This document shows, in pieces, positions 1 to 10,918 of a stretch of DNA of 64,000 bases. Source of the stretch: Blattamonas nauphoetae (taxonomy: Eukaryota > Preaxostyla > Oxymonadida); contig JARBJD010000100.1 in the NCBI GenBank assembly GCA_033064195.1, positions 62,001 through 126,000 on the forward strand. The letters run 5' to 3'. The translations under genes were made by a program, and so were the position numbers. How positions within the stretch are numbered: position 1 is the stretch's first letter; each line of letters opens with the position of its first letter. The notes under the pieces were generated by a model, which did no database searches, was not told the origin of the DNA, and was given only the letters and a program-made list of their open reading frames with translations.

Positions 1-2
1 AA

Positions 3-489
3 ACTCTCGCTTCTCCTGCGATCGCGGCGAATAGCGTGTCGCCGTCAGAGGCGGGAACGCAATCAGCGGCTGCTGCACTTCGCTCGTCCACGACGTCGCC
101 TGTCTCGATCCCTGCCCTCAAAACTGGCTTTGCTGCGGCAACCCCATCCCCCCTGCCGCCCCTGCCCGCTCGTCCCCCACAGTGCTCCCTCAGTCTGTCC
201 CTGTCTCTGCGCTTTTTCCCCACAACCATCACTTCCTCCTCCCTGAAACGAGTTCAACGGCAGGTACGACGAGAGAGGCGAGTTGCTTGTGTTCCTCGAC
301 GCCACTGTCGACGAGCTGTGGTTCGCTGGAGGGATCGACGACGACGACTTTTTCACTCTCAGTGTCAACTTCCCCCCACTCCCAGCGAGCAGCGCGTGGA
401 GAAGATGTGGAATGACGAAGAGCGGTGAAGGCTCAGTTCAGATTTATCCAATCACTGTCCGACTTGTCCAGTTCAGAAGAGTCCAGTGA
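3..489 (+). CDS. possible 3' part of a Ser/Pro/Ala-rich gene
   Basis: A forward frame is open from the left edge and is rich in Ser, Pro and Ala. At about 255 the coding look moves to another frame that encodes acidic sequence (a run of four Asp after WFAGGI). This could be two exons joined by a short intron or a frameshift. No family is recognised. The gene would begin to the left of the window. The assignment rests only on composition and open frames. Confidence 0.25.
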
Positions 490-1358
490 GCAGGACACGC
501 TGGCCAGGAGCGGCAGAGTCGAAGAGAGATTGTCTCGTTTGTCATTGTGTCACTCTGTGGCCCTTCCCTCACTGACTCTCTCGAAATGTCGTTTTTGTGA
601 AGGATGTTGTTTGGGATGGGTTTCGTCGATGAGTTGCATTCATTCTCCCTTCATCTCTCTTCAAGCGGAGAGGGCCGTCGTTTGGTATGGGTTTTGTTGA
701 ATTTGATATTTCCAGTCGTTCCGCTTTAGTCAGCATCGTCTCAATCAAGAAGAACAATCCCTTCAACTCCATTTGTGCCGAGTCCTTCCACATCGCCTCC
801 AGATCCGAGACACATGCAACTCGAGTTTCTGCACGTCTGAGGTGTGTCCGCACGAGCGAGGGGAAGAGAGTTGGAGGGGCGTGAGGGGAATTAACGTCGC
901 AACCATGTCGGGGAGGGGTTGGATCAGAGAAAGGACGACGGATGAAACTTGGGTCGGGAAGAGATGGTTGGGGACAATCAGTGATGTGTTGATGGTTCGG
1001 CATAGAATCAAGACTGGAGAGAAGAGATGACGTGAGAAGACAGAGCGCACAACACGAGTCAGGTCAACCCAACCAGAGTTGGTGACTGTTGAGTGTTGAA
1101 ATGCCGACCAATGCTGTCTGTCTGACAATGACGATCCACCAAAACCAGAAACACGACCGCATTTGATCCGATTCGGTTCGATTGATGAGGAGATGATCGA
1201 TGAACAGGATTCAAACGGAGTTCTGGCGAGAGAGAATCCGAATCGTTCGTGCAAACGATGAAGTGATGCCAGAGACAACAAACATAAGACATAAACAGTG
1301 TTCGTTGTCCAAAGGAAGTCAGAAATTCTTCGAAATGGTCGCTGGTTCTTGCCTGTTT
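490..1358. other. 3' flank of a family A gene, repeat-derived
   Basis: No gene is supported here. The stretch is the downstream side of the minus-strand family A gene and resembles the downstream sides of the other family A copies. For example, 640-690 read on the minus strand matches about 12065-12115, and 1200-1350 matches the stretches after 7729 and 10676. Long open frames on both strands are by-products of its composition. Confidence 0.5.
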
Positions 1359-2432
1359 CTACCAACGTTGCAGAAGGTTCATGCCCTGCATGTTGCTCCA
1401 TTTAATCGAATTGGCAATAATCCATCCTCCAAAGGCTGTGGTTTCGACGTTTCGCAGCTTTTCCTCCATCACATCTTCGAAGCCCTCCATTCTCAACATT
1501 CGAACCACTGTCCTCCACATTTGTCGCACTTCTCCCCATGTGTTGTTCCATTCCTGCTGGATATCGATCATTTGAGTCATAAAATCCCAGATTGAGCGAG
1601 CATTTTCTAAGAATGTGAGACAACTTGGGATCGTGAGAATGACAGGCATATTCAGGACAAATTCCAGTGTTGGATGATAATAAGGAGAAGTGTGGAGGAT
1701 TCGGGTGAGTAGGGCCAGAAAATACGCGGATAGGTTTACTTCGATGATCGAATAGCGGTTCACGCACAAATGCCAAATATACTTCGCCGAAGGTGCCAGA
1801 ACTTGCGTCAATACCGTCTCGTGAACAGCTTGCTGGTCATCGTCATGTGAATTTTGGAGTTTTGGGAAACCATCCGGAGTTGAGAGTCTGACAGGACGAG
1901 TGATGGTTTTCAAGAGGTTCACGTGGATATCTTCTGCTTCTGCAAAAGAAAGAGACAGGGGATTGAGAGTGTTGATGATTTGAGTGATCAGATCAGCTCT
2001 GACGACGGCAAGAAGGTCATTCGTGGAATTATACCAGAGTAGATCGTTGAGTATTTTCATCGAAACTGCAATAATTGCGAGACTGGATGTCGAAATGAGC
2101 ACTACAAATGACTGCACGAGGTTTATCGAATATTCATCAGGGATTGACTTAAAACTGCTGAGAATACTATCGGCTGATTCGCGATTCTTGGGAACAACAG
2201 ATTTTAGCAAGTTCACTGCCTTTGCCTCCAGTGAGTCATCAAGTGCAGGCTGACAATTCAGAGAGGCAACGAGAGACCGAAAGACAACGACTCTTTCGTC
2301 AAAAGAGTCAAGTTCTTCTTCATCCCAATCCAGGAAAGCAGAACAGTCTACAGAATGTGAAAAGGAGTGTGAAGACATACCAGGACACGGCAAATCAGTG
2401 GAGGTTGATCTTTTTGTTGTTAAACCAGCCAT
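1359..2432 (-). CDS. family A helical-repeat protein with 33-bp intron
   Basis: An intact member of the expanded DCSxFLNW family. Two exons are proposed: 2381-2432 and 1359-2347, giving 346 residues. The 33-bp intron (2348-2380) begins GTATGT and ends TGTAG. Because it is a multiple of three with no stop, it also reads through as coding. The protein has an N-terminal DCSAFLDWDE motif, then amphipathic helices that look like ARM/HEAT repeats, a conserved block around QxVHETVLxQVLAPSxKYIWHLC, and a C-terminal LRMEGFEDVMEEKL block. Function is unknown. A shared box (ACCCATAA..GAGTGATT) lies 19 bp before the ATG and supports this start. Confidence 0.8.
   Translation of the reverse strand: MAGLTTKRSTSTDLPCPGMSSHSFSHSVDCSAFLDWDEEELDSFDERVVVFRSLVASLNCQPALDDSLEAKAVNLLKSVVPKNRESADSILSSFKSIPDEYSINLVQSFVVLISTSSLAIIAVSMKILNDLLWYNSTNDLLAVVRADLITQIINTLNPLSLSFAEAEDIHVNLLKTITRPVRLSTPDGFPKLQNSHDDDQQAVHETVLTQVLAPSAKYIWHLCVNRYSIIEVNLSAYFLALLTRILHTSPYYHPTLEFVLNMPVILTIPSCLTFLENARSIWDFMTQMIDIQQEWNNTWGEVRQMWRTVVRMLRMEGFEDVMEEKLRNVETTAFGGWIIANSIKWSNMQGMNLLQRW
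2348..2380 (-). other. 33-bp phase-neutral intron
   Basis: GTATGT at the 5' side and TAG at the 3' side. The paralogue at 6711-6743 has the same 33-bp length and position but contains an in-frame TAG, so removal there is needed to keep the frame open. That comparison is the main evidence that this one is also an intron. Confidence 0.6.
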
Positions 2433-2451
2433 TCAATGGGATTTGGAGTGA

Positions 2452-2469
2452 AATCACTCCTTATGGGTC
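2452..2469 (-). promoter_or_regulatory. family A upstream box
   Basis: Read on the minus strand the box is GACCCATAAGGAGTGATT, ending 19 bp before the ATG at 2432. Near-identical boxes stand before three other family members at the same spacing. It could be an initiator or core-promoter element, or a 5'-UTR element. Confidence 0.55.
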
Positions 2470-2475
2470 AGTTCA

Positions 2476-3201
2476 GAGTGTGAAACAACGATATTGAAAT
2501 GAAAAAGACGTTCAAAAGGAAGAATCGGACATCTACTCCACAATCGAACAGCCACATCCGCTTCTTCAAAAGTCTTCTCCATCACAGTGCAAACATCGAT
2601 CCCGAATGATTGCGAGACTCGACGGAGGGAGCCCTGGCAGAGTCCCACAGATGACGTCATTGTGAGAGAACGAACAGCCGACAAAGAGCTCTCGGAGAAT
2701 GTCAAGGGAAGGGGGAAGCGCTTCCTTTCAGATTGTCTCGACGTGTTCTCTTTCGACTCTTCTCCTCGTCCTCGACGTCATTCACCGTTCTTCCCAACCT
2801 GCTGTTCACGTCCCACGTTCCCAATCAAGTTCTGTCGAGATTTCGAGTGCGAGGAAGGATGTGGAGCGAAAGAGACGCTGAAGTGTGGTGTCCGTCCGAA
2901 TCCAACCAATCCACACTTCATTGACGTCCACCTTCGTCGCATCGAGGGCAGTGGTTTGTTCGATTGCGTTGGGGTGTTTGAGATTGACTGAAAAAAAAGA
3001 TCATTTTGGTGAAATGTGTTGAAGTGTCTTCACTGAGTAGAATGATTGTCGACTTCGAGGTCAGCGAGTCCAGAAGCAGGAGATGGCCAGAGAGAGCGGG
3101 AAGCACGTGGGTGGCGGCGCCAAAAACAGAACACATACACGTGGTGTTGGAAAAAAGAAGCCAGAGACAGTTAGGAAAGGGTCACTTGGGCTTGTTTGAT
3201 T
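2476..3201. other. intergenic, nothing recognised
   Basis: Between the upstream box of one family A gene and the 3' end of the next. Open frames on both strands are short, mutually overlapping and without recognisable motifs. Confidence 0.4.
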
Positions 3202-3881
3202 CTACAGAAATCGGGGCATGTTCATGCCCTGCTTTTCGCTCCATGAAATCGTGTTGAAAACAAGGGGGCGTCCTGAGAATGTGTCTCCGTTGTTTTGCAG
3301 CTTTTCCTCAATCACATCTTCGATGCCCTCCATTCTCAACATTCGATGCGCTGTCTTCCACATCTGTCGCGCTTCTCTGCTGTGTTCGTAACGGTCCCAC
3401 TGACCACAATTCATAGCACACAGAAAAGACAACAGTGAGCCATCATGCTCGAAGAATGTGAATCAACTTGGAATCGTGAGAAAGACAGGCATATTCTGGA
3501 CGAAGTCCAGTGTCGGCTCAGACGAAGGACATATTTCGAGGAGTCGAGCGAGAAAAAGCATGAATTCATGTGAAAGTTCACTACTGATGATTGAATAGCG
3601 GTTTGTACACAAATGGCAAATATACTTCTCCAAGGGCGTGTATCTACGGATTTAAGAAATTTCACCGCTTTAGCTTCGAGAGAGATATCAAGTTCAGGAT
3701 GTAGCTTCACGGTGGCAACGAGAGATCGAAAGACAACGGCTGTTTGGTAGTCAGAATTAATCGTTTCCTCGTTCCAATTCAGGAACGGAGAACAATCCAT
3801 TGAAGATGGAAACTGAGTGGAGGACCAGTCAGAGCACGGTGTTCTTGATGAGGTCTCAATTGTCTTGATTATCGTGTTCAT
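3202..3881 (-). pseudogene. family A gene with internal deletion
   Basis: The N-terminal part (start at 3881, MDCSPFLNWNEE motif) is family A down to the KFLKSV block. Sequence then jumps directly to the block that normally reads SEKYIWHLC, about 390 bp further on in intact paralogues, and in a different frame. A TGA stands where relatives read Cys in FLTIPSC. The C-terminal RMLRMEGIEDVIEEKL block is intact at 3202-3432. This is a host gene copy made non-functional by an internal deletion plus at least one nonsense change. Confidence 0.8.
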
Positions 3882-3900
3882 ACAGTGTTGTTCGGAGAAG

Positions 3901-3917
3901 AATCACTCGTTATGGGT
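3901..3917 (-). promoter_or_regulatory. family A upstream box
   Basis: On the minus strand it reads ACCCATAACGAGTGATT and ends 19 bp before the ATG at 3881. It overlaps the beginning of the longest open frame of the neighbouring plus-strand gene. That argues the plus-strand gene really starts further right. Confidence 0.6.
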
Positions 3918-3972
3918 GTCCCATTATTCGTGAACCTCGGTCGGAACTCCGAGAACAACACCAGCCATCTCC

Positions 3973-5030
3973 ATGTTAACCGGATATCTAGAAGGTATCT
4001 CGCTCATTATCTCTCACTGTCTTTCCCAGTATCTGACTCCACTCCATTCTTGAACTGGGATGATTCTCAACAAAACTCGATTCCTTGCGACTCTCCGATC
4101 TTCATGTCTCTAGTTTCGATGATCCACAATGGATATAACATGCTGCATGAACTTGTTGAAAAAGCGAAGAAGCTTCTGTCTCGAATGATGGAGCACGAAG
4201 AGAAACAGTCCAATAAAATCCCACAAACCTCACAATCTGCACAGTCAACAGAACGCACGATGGATGTTTTTTTTAATTCACTTGCCATCCTTCTTTCATC
4301 GCCGTCCACTGACATGAATGGGAGAGCTCTGAACTTGATCTCAAAGTGGCTCGAATCAATCCCTCCCTCTCGTCGCTTGAGCCTGCTCGACGCCAATCTG
4401 ATTCCACACATCGTGAACACTCTCCAACCACACACTGTTCCTCTCGCAGACAACGACACTTTTCACTACTCCTTCCTCTCCATCATCACCTCTTCGACCA
4501 TTCACGGATTGTCGAAGGAACCGACGAATCCCAACACATTCGACACAAACACAAATCAGACAGTCCACGACACCATTCTCAGAAAGGTGGTTTTCCCATC
4601 GGAAGAGTATTTCAACAATCTGTGCCACAATCGATTCTCGTGCCAAACGAAGGTCTTCTCAGAGTCGACTGTGACGGTCATCCACAACATCTTCACAATG
4701 TGTGCGTGTCATCCACCTACACTCCGCTGGATGCAGTCGTCATGCTTTCCTCTGCTCTGGACGTCATTTCTGGACAATCATGAAAAGGAGAACTCCCTCC
4801 AGTTCACAATTTGGTGTATGGTCAACACTTGTCAGAGATGGAAGAAAGATGAAGAGGAGGTTCGCAAGCGAGGGAATGAAGTGATTAGAGTGCTGAACGA
4901 GGAAGGGCAAGAAAACGACGTGGAACAGAAATTGATGACGAATGGAGAGAGATACCAAGGAACAGTCGTCCGCCGCTTCTCTTTCGAACTCTCCACACTG
5001 CTCGGACTCAACTTACCGCAACTTGAATAG
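3973..5030 (+). CDS. divergent family A protein
   Basis: Relative of family A with a DSTPFLNWDD motif in place of DCSPFLNWNE, then a helical region with the same order of blocks (ILLSSPS, HTVPLADN, TVHDTILRKVVFPSEEYFNNLCHNRF). The frame is open from 3885, but the upstream box of the divergent neighbour occupies 3901-3917. I prefer ATG 3973 with a 35-bp intron at 3995-4029 (GTATCT to CCCAG), giving 340 residues. Starting at ATG 3930 or the one at 3910 without splicing is the alternative. It ends in TAG followed by AAACAGAC, as in other members. Function unknown. Confidence 0.65.
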
Positions 5031-6620
5031 AAACAGACAAGAACCAGTGAACACTCCAATCAGTCAGCATTGTCCTCTCTGCTCAGCCACATCACAATGG
5101 CTCTGATTCTGACAAAGGCGATATGATCGATATTGGCATGAAAACAGCTACTGCCTCCACAGAATATTCTTGCTCTGGTGTCTTCCCACACTTGACGGGC
5201 TGTGGTTGTTGTTTAATTGCATCCTTCGGTCTCATCGCTGTCTTCGTGGTGTCGGAGTGAGTGGCGATGGGGTTTCTGAGAGGGGATGTTTCGTAAAGCA
5301 CAGCGCAGTTGAACTCAATTCTGTTTCTTCTGCTTCCACTGGACCCATCTCGCTCTTCCTTTCTCCACTCCTTCATCCGCCTTTTGATCGTCTTTACACA
5401 CCTTCACAATTCTCATTTCCTCATCGCACCCACGCCACTATCGTCTGCAGCTGCCCACTTTGCTCGTTTCTTCATCCACACCGCTTCTTGTTGAAGGAAC
5501 GATGAGATCACTTGCTCGTCTGTTCTCGACTGTCTCCTCCACGGCATAAACATGAGTAGAATACGACAAGACCCAGTGAAGACTCACACGCAATATCACC
5601 ATTGGCTCTCCACACTCAAACTTCTCCTGGACCTCTTCCTCATTTTCTCCCGATTTCAACGCCAATCTCTCACTCCCTTCTTTTTGAACTGTTATTGACA
5701 TCAAACGAATCTCGAGCTGATCTGCCGCTCTCTCCAACACTCTCCACAACACTCGACACATCCTCATCTTCATTTTCTTGATGGGTTTTATTCTTTTTTC
5801 TTGATGGGTTTTTGTCGTTCCCATTTCTGAGTTGGAGTGTCTGTTTTGATTTCGATGGACAAACTCTGGTCATCGACAATGCGTGTTCATGTGCGAATCA
5901 GCGGGACCCGTCACATCGGCATTCACCCAGCTCACTCGCTCCCTCCTCCCCCAAACATGGACGAGTGCTTTCAGGCCGACAGAACCAAAACAGAAGAAAC
6001 ATGATTATCCCATCATCAATCGTTGTGTGCATCAGTCCAGCTTTCGGCTCTGAACAAACAGGCCCTTCCGAAGAGATGAAGGAGGGAGGCACTCATCCAA
6101 CCATCAGCATCCACTCGACACCCTCGCAGGAAGACCAGACACTGGACGAAAAGAGAAGACTCTGACAGTGACCGGAAGAGGCGTCTCACCTGAAGCAGCA
6201 CGCGCACATGCTGTTTGGGTGATGTGATGTGTGTGGTGTTCACGACTCAGCCGAAATATCAGCCAGTCTTTTCAGAGACATCCTTTCGTCGATGACAGTG
6301 AACACGATTCAGACTGGATCAGCATCATCGTTTGCAGGAACGATTCCGATTCTCCCCCTTTCTCCATCGATCGTCCTCACCCTCTCCTTCACACTCTCCC
6401 TCTGCTCCCAAATCGACACTGGACACATGCATCTCTTCGTCTGCATTCATTCATCGCTGTTGGTTGACGCATTGTTCTTCAACAACTTGTCATCTTTCAT
6501 TTCATCTCCTTCAGACACTTCCTCCTCGTTCATATATCATCTGAATGTTAGTTAGTTGCTATTTTCTGTTCCTTTCTACCAACATCATCATCTCACTTTC
6601 ATTGTTTCTCTCATTCTTCT
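5031..6620. other. intergenic with duplicated blocks
   Basis: No gene is supported. About 5405-5530 matches 61640-61794 in inverted orientation, 5822-5960 matches 8583-8720 directly, and 6240-6400 matches 61190-61330 inverted and 10760-10900 directly. These are co-duplicated flanks of family A genes. Frames such as 5170-5505 and 6229-6555 look non-coding. Confidence 0.55.
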
Positions 6621-6638
6621 GACCCATAACGAATGACT
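6621..6638 (+). promoter_or_regulatory. family A upstream box
   Basis: GACCCATAACGAATGACT, ending 20 bp before the proposed ATG at 6659. Same element as before the genes at 2432, 3881 and 9609. Confidence 0.6.
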
Positions 6639-6658
6639 CAAGTCGGAAACCGAAAGGA

Positions 6659-7729
6659 ATGGGTTCTACTAACTCGAAGATAACCTCCTCAACTGGTTCT
6701 CGTTGTCCTGGTATGTATTCACATGTTTTGTCATAGATTATAGACTGTTCTGCTTTCCTGAATTGGGACGAAGCTCGAAAACAATCAGAGCAAGAAAGAG
6801 CAGTTGCATATCGATCTCTTGTTGCAACGATGAAGTCCCAGCCTGCATTGGATGAATCTCTGGAAGCGAAAGCGGTGAAACTTCTCGAATGCGTCGTTCC
6901 GAAATCTCGAATATCAGCAGTTTTTTTTCTCCGCAGCTTTGCATCAATCTCTGATGAATCTCTGACTATCTTCGTGCAATCCATTGTGGTGCTCCTTTCT
7001 TCACCCAGTCAGAACATCATCAAATCAACAATGGAATTACTTATCAATCTGATTGATCGATGTACATCAGCAATCCATCTTATCCTCGTCAAAGCTGATC
7101 TGATCCCTCAACTCGTCAAGACTCTCAATCCCCTGTCTCTTTCTTTGACTGAATCAATCCACATCCACACATATCTCATTTTAACCATCGCATTATCTCT
7201 CAAGCTCGCAACTCCACTTGGTGTCATAAATCTCGAAAATACAGATCAAAATGAACAACAAGCTGTTCATGAGACGGTTTTACAGCAAGTTCTTGCCCCT
7301 TCAGAACAGTATATCTGGCATTTGTGCGTGTTCCACCGTTCGATCGTCGATGGTGTCCAATCCAGCTGTCTTCAGATGCTACTTACGGAACTCATCCGAA
7401 TTTCTCCTTATTATCAACCTACAATGGACTTTGTTCTGAATATTCCCATCTTTCTCACGATCCCAAGTTTTCTCACCTTCTTCGTTCATGATAACACAAT
7501 CAGGTATTGGCTGAATTACATGATCGGTGCCCAGTGGGAATGGAAAAAAACAAGGGGAGACCAGCGACTGCCGCGGAAGGCAGTGCTTCGAATATTGAGA
7601 ATGGAGGGCATCGAGGATGTGATTGAAGAAAAGCTCCGAAACGACGAAAACGGAGATGAAGGAGACATTGTTGCCAATTCGATCATTCTGAACAACCTGC
7701 AGGGCATGAACCTTCAACAACGATCATAG
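6659..7729 (+). CDS. family A helical-repeat protein, spliced
   Basis: An intact family member whose 5' end is resolved by splicing. Exon 1 is 6659-6710 (MGSTNSK start), the 33-bp intron is 6711-6743 (GTATGT to TAG), and exon 2 is 6744-7729, giving 345 residues. Without splicing an in-frame TAG would separate the start from the DCSAFLNWDE motif. Downstream blocks follow family order: ALDESLEAKAVK near residue 55, IVVLLSSPSQ, a central QAVHETVLQQVLAPSEQYIWHLC, SPYYQPTMDFVLN, and the C-terminal LRMEGIEDVIEEKL. Predicted all-helical and probably cytosolic. Gly2 with Ser6 would suit N-myristoylation, which is speculative. Function unknown. Confidence 0.8.
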
Positions 7730-9570
7730 AAACAGACAAGAACCAACGACTCTTTCGAACTGTTTCTGGCTTCTTGCGGACAGCAAACTCTGTGTGTCTG
7801 TGATTGTTAGGTGATCGTTCTCGAAAATGGTGCTCTCTTGATGATTCCTTCCAATCAGGAGATGGGATTTCCGAATCAATCCCACATCAACAATCGTCCT
7901 CGACTCTTCGGAAAGACTGAAAAACTCAAACGCTTCTTCATCCACCCAAACCCATCACACCTCACTCTCGCCCTCGAAGAGAGCTGCGAAAACAAAAAAT
8001 GAGACCGAATCCCCGAAATGTTTCTCCATTCACTCCAACCTACCCTGCGTCGCTCTCCCTCTCGACGGGAGATGAAGAGAGAAAGACTACCTCTTCATGA
8101 CAATCTATGAAGATCTCCCCAACCCATCCTTCTTCGGAGATTCACCGATCACTCACAATCAGACGTGCAGTAAGAAGTTTGGAAGGGAACGATCCAATTG
8201 GGATGAACTGTGGAACTGTGAGGAGCGGGGAATACCAGAACGATCATTGTGCACACCACATCCTTCAGCCAGTCTTCGACGCAGATTTCTCAATCTGGAT
8301 TTTTTGATAACCAATGATCGATACTCAAAGGGAAAGGAACGAGCAAGGCGAAAACGAACGACAGCTATCTCAGATAGGATTTTGGAATGTCGATCAGGGA
8401 CTACCCTTCGTCATTTATTGAGGATGAGTTTGTTGGCGAGCACATTGATGATTCTTTGATCACCATGAACTGAAGCTTTGAATGAACATTTCTCGCTTTG
8501 AATGAAGTCATGCAAGAACATGCGAAGACTCGAATGAAACTAAACACATCACACCCCTCACTCAACCACCTCCCTCGTCTTCATATTCTGAGTTGGAGTG
8601 TCCATCCAGATTTCACTTGACATCCTCTGACCATCGACACTGCGTGTTCGTCTGTGAATCAGCGGCATCCGTTCCATCGCCGTTCGCACAACAACCTCGC
8701 TCCTCTCTCACCCGAACTCCGTTTGAGTGAATTCTCCTCATCGCCCTCGAACATCAGCAGATGCCGTGCAGTCATTCACACACCCCAATTCCGACATCTG
8801 TGGGGATGATGGACAGAGAGAGGACACGAGAAGTGAGGCTTGCACTGTTTGATGAGGAGGACAGTCCATGAGAGCTTCTCCGTCAGCGGTCGTCGTGGAT
8901 GGATGGAAGATGAAGGAAGGAAAGTGAATCAGGCGAGCCACGTCGTTGGTCCACCAGCAGCAATTGCTTGCAGAAGGGGCATTTCAGAAGAAGGGAAGTC
9001 GACACAACAGCCCGTCCAAACTTCATCACTCGTTTTTCGTCCGTCCCCCTCTCCTCCGAAATCAACGCGGCCGACATCAGCACTCGAATGCCAGGTTCAT
9101 GACTCCACGCGAGAGAGTGTTTGTGCCATTCTTCACTTCCCTCCGTCCCAACCAGTGTTCGTCGCTTCCCTTCTTCTGAATCGCCTATTCCACTCAACTT
9201 CTTCCTCCCGATCTGCCGACTCCGGAAGCACTTCGAGTCACGTCTGTCTTTCTTTGAATCAATTAGAGACGTTTTCAAGATCAACGACGATCTACGCCCA
9301 CATCGCTACGATCTTGTGTTCTCTCCCAGTCGGAAGTGAAGAGACGAAAGCAATGAGGAACCACGAGCTTAGAAGTATACATCTCTCCTTATGAAGTTCT
9401 GCATTGTCTCATTCGATCATTCACCGTTAAACTAACGCTGTCAATAATCATTTCGCATCGTTCATGAACTTCCCCTTCCCCATGGATCGTCGCAGTCTAC
9501 GTTTGTTGATTTTTCTCCTTCCTTTTGGGAGGATATTTCATCTAAATATGAGAATTTCTCCTTTTCTTCT
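7730..9570. other. intergenic, duplicated 3' flank
   Basis: No gene is supported. 7730-7800 continues in frame after the TAG with family-conserved sequence (see findings). 7795-7930 matches 11905-12035, and 8583-8720 matches 5822-5960. The frames 8097-8459 and 8840-9394 have no recognisable motif. Confidence 0.5.
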
Positions 9571-9586
9571 GACCCATAACGAGTAC
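9571..9586 (+). promoter_or_regulatory. family A upstream box
   Basis: GACCCATAACGAGTAC, ending 22 bp before ATG 9609. Same position and sequence as before three other family A genes. Confidence 0.55.
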
Positions 9587-9608
9587 TTTTTTCTCCGATT
9601 CAATCAGA

Positions 9609-10676
9609 ATGAACGCGATTACGAAGAAAACAGACGCCTTCTCAAGTATAATACGCTCTGATTTATCCACCTCTCAGTTGTCATTTTCAATGGACTGCTC
9701 GCCGTTCCTGAATTGGAGCGAAGATGTAGATGAATCTGTGGAAGAAAAGGCAGTTGTCTTTCGGTCTCTCGTTGCCACTCTGACGTTAAACCCTGCAGTA
9801 GATGGATCTCTGAAAACGAAAGTCGTGAAATTTCTCAAATCTATGAGTCCGAAGAATCGGAAGGCAGCAGATGCTCTGATCTGCAGTCTTGCATCGTTCT
9901 CGGATGAATCTCTGACAAACTTCGTGCAGTCCATTGTGGTGCTCATTTCTTCACCCAGTCGAGCAATCATCAAATCAGCAATGAAGATGCTGACAAGTCT
10001 GATCATGAATTGTTCATCAACTTTCCATCTTCTCATCGTCATCACTGCTCTGATCCCTCAACTCGTCAAGACTCTCAATCCCCTGTCTCTTTCTTTGACT
10101 GAATCAATCCACATCCACACATATCTCATTTTAACCATCGCATTATCTCTCAAGCTCGCAACTCCACTTGGTGTCACACATCTCGAAAATACAGATCAAA
10201 ATGAACAACAAGCTGTTCACGAGACGGTCTTAAAGCAAATTCTGGCCCCTTAGGCGAAGTATATTTGGCATTTGTGCGTGAACCACTTTTCGATCGTCGG
10301 GGCATTCCAATCAGAACAATTCATGATTCTTCTTGCCCAACTCCTCCGAATATGTCCATACCATCGACAAACAATGGACATTGTCACGAATATGCCCATC
10401 GTTCTGACGATCCTAAATCGACTCGCGTTCTTCGAACTGAATGGTTCAATCTGTGTTTTTCTGTATGCAATGATCGATAACCAGCGGGAATGGAACAAAC
10501 AAGGCGGAGACAGTCTGCACAGATGGAGGGCAGTGCATAGAATCTTGAGAACAGAGGGCTTCTGCGATGTGCTTGAGGCAAAGCAACAAAACAACAAAAA
10601 ATCATCCTACGGAGACCTCATTGTTGTCAGATCGATCAAATGGGGCAATCTACTAGGCATGAACCTTCCGAAATAG
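9609..10676 (+). pseudogene. family A gene with one in-frame TAG
   Basis: The frame runs from ATG 9609 to a final TAG at 10676 and matches family A end to end: MDCSPFLNWSED at residue 28, LSLTESIHIHTYL, QAVHETVLKQILAP, then the C-terminal EGFCDVLEAKQQNN. A single TAG (10251-10253) interrupts it where relatives read Ser in APSEKYIW. The segment 10066-10240 is almost identical to 7105-7285 of the upstream paralogue, suggesting recent duplication or gene conversion. Either a young pseudogene, a truncated protein ending at residue 214, or read-through. The MDCS methionine at 9690 could be an alternative start. Confidence 0.7.
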
Positions 10677-10918
10677 GAATAGAAACAGACACGAACCAGC
10701 GATCATTTTGACCTGTTTCTGGCTTCCTTAGGACAACAAACACTGTTTGTGTGTGATCTTTGTCGACTCTGGCATCACCTCATGGTTTCCAGAACGATTT
10801 AGATTCACTCTCGCCAGACTCCCTGGATCGACACCACACCCTCCTCCCCCACTCTCCCTGTGATCCCAAATCGACGCTGGACACATTTATCTCTTCTTCT
10901 GCTTTTCTGATGATGTAT

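Noticed and set aside
763-1401. 212-codon minus-strand frame overlapping the family A gene
   Set aside because: Out of frame with the family A gene and made of its duplicated 3' flank; no motif and no matching frame in the other flanks.
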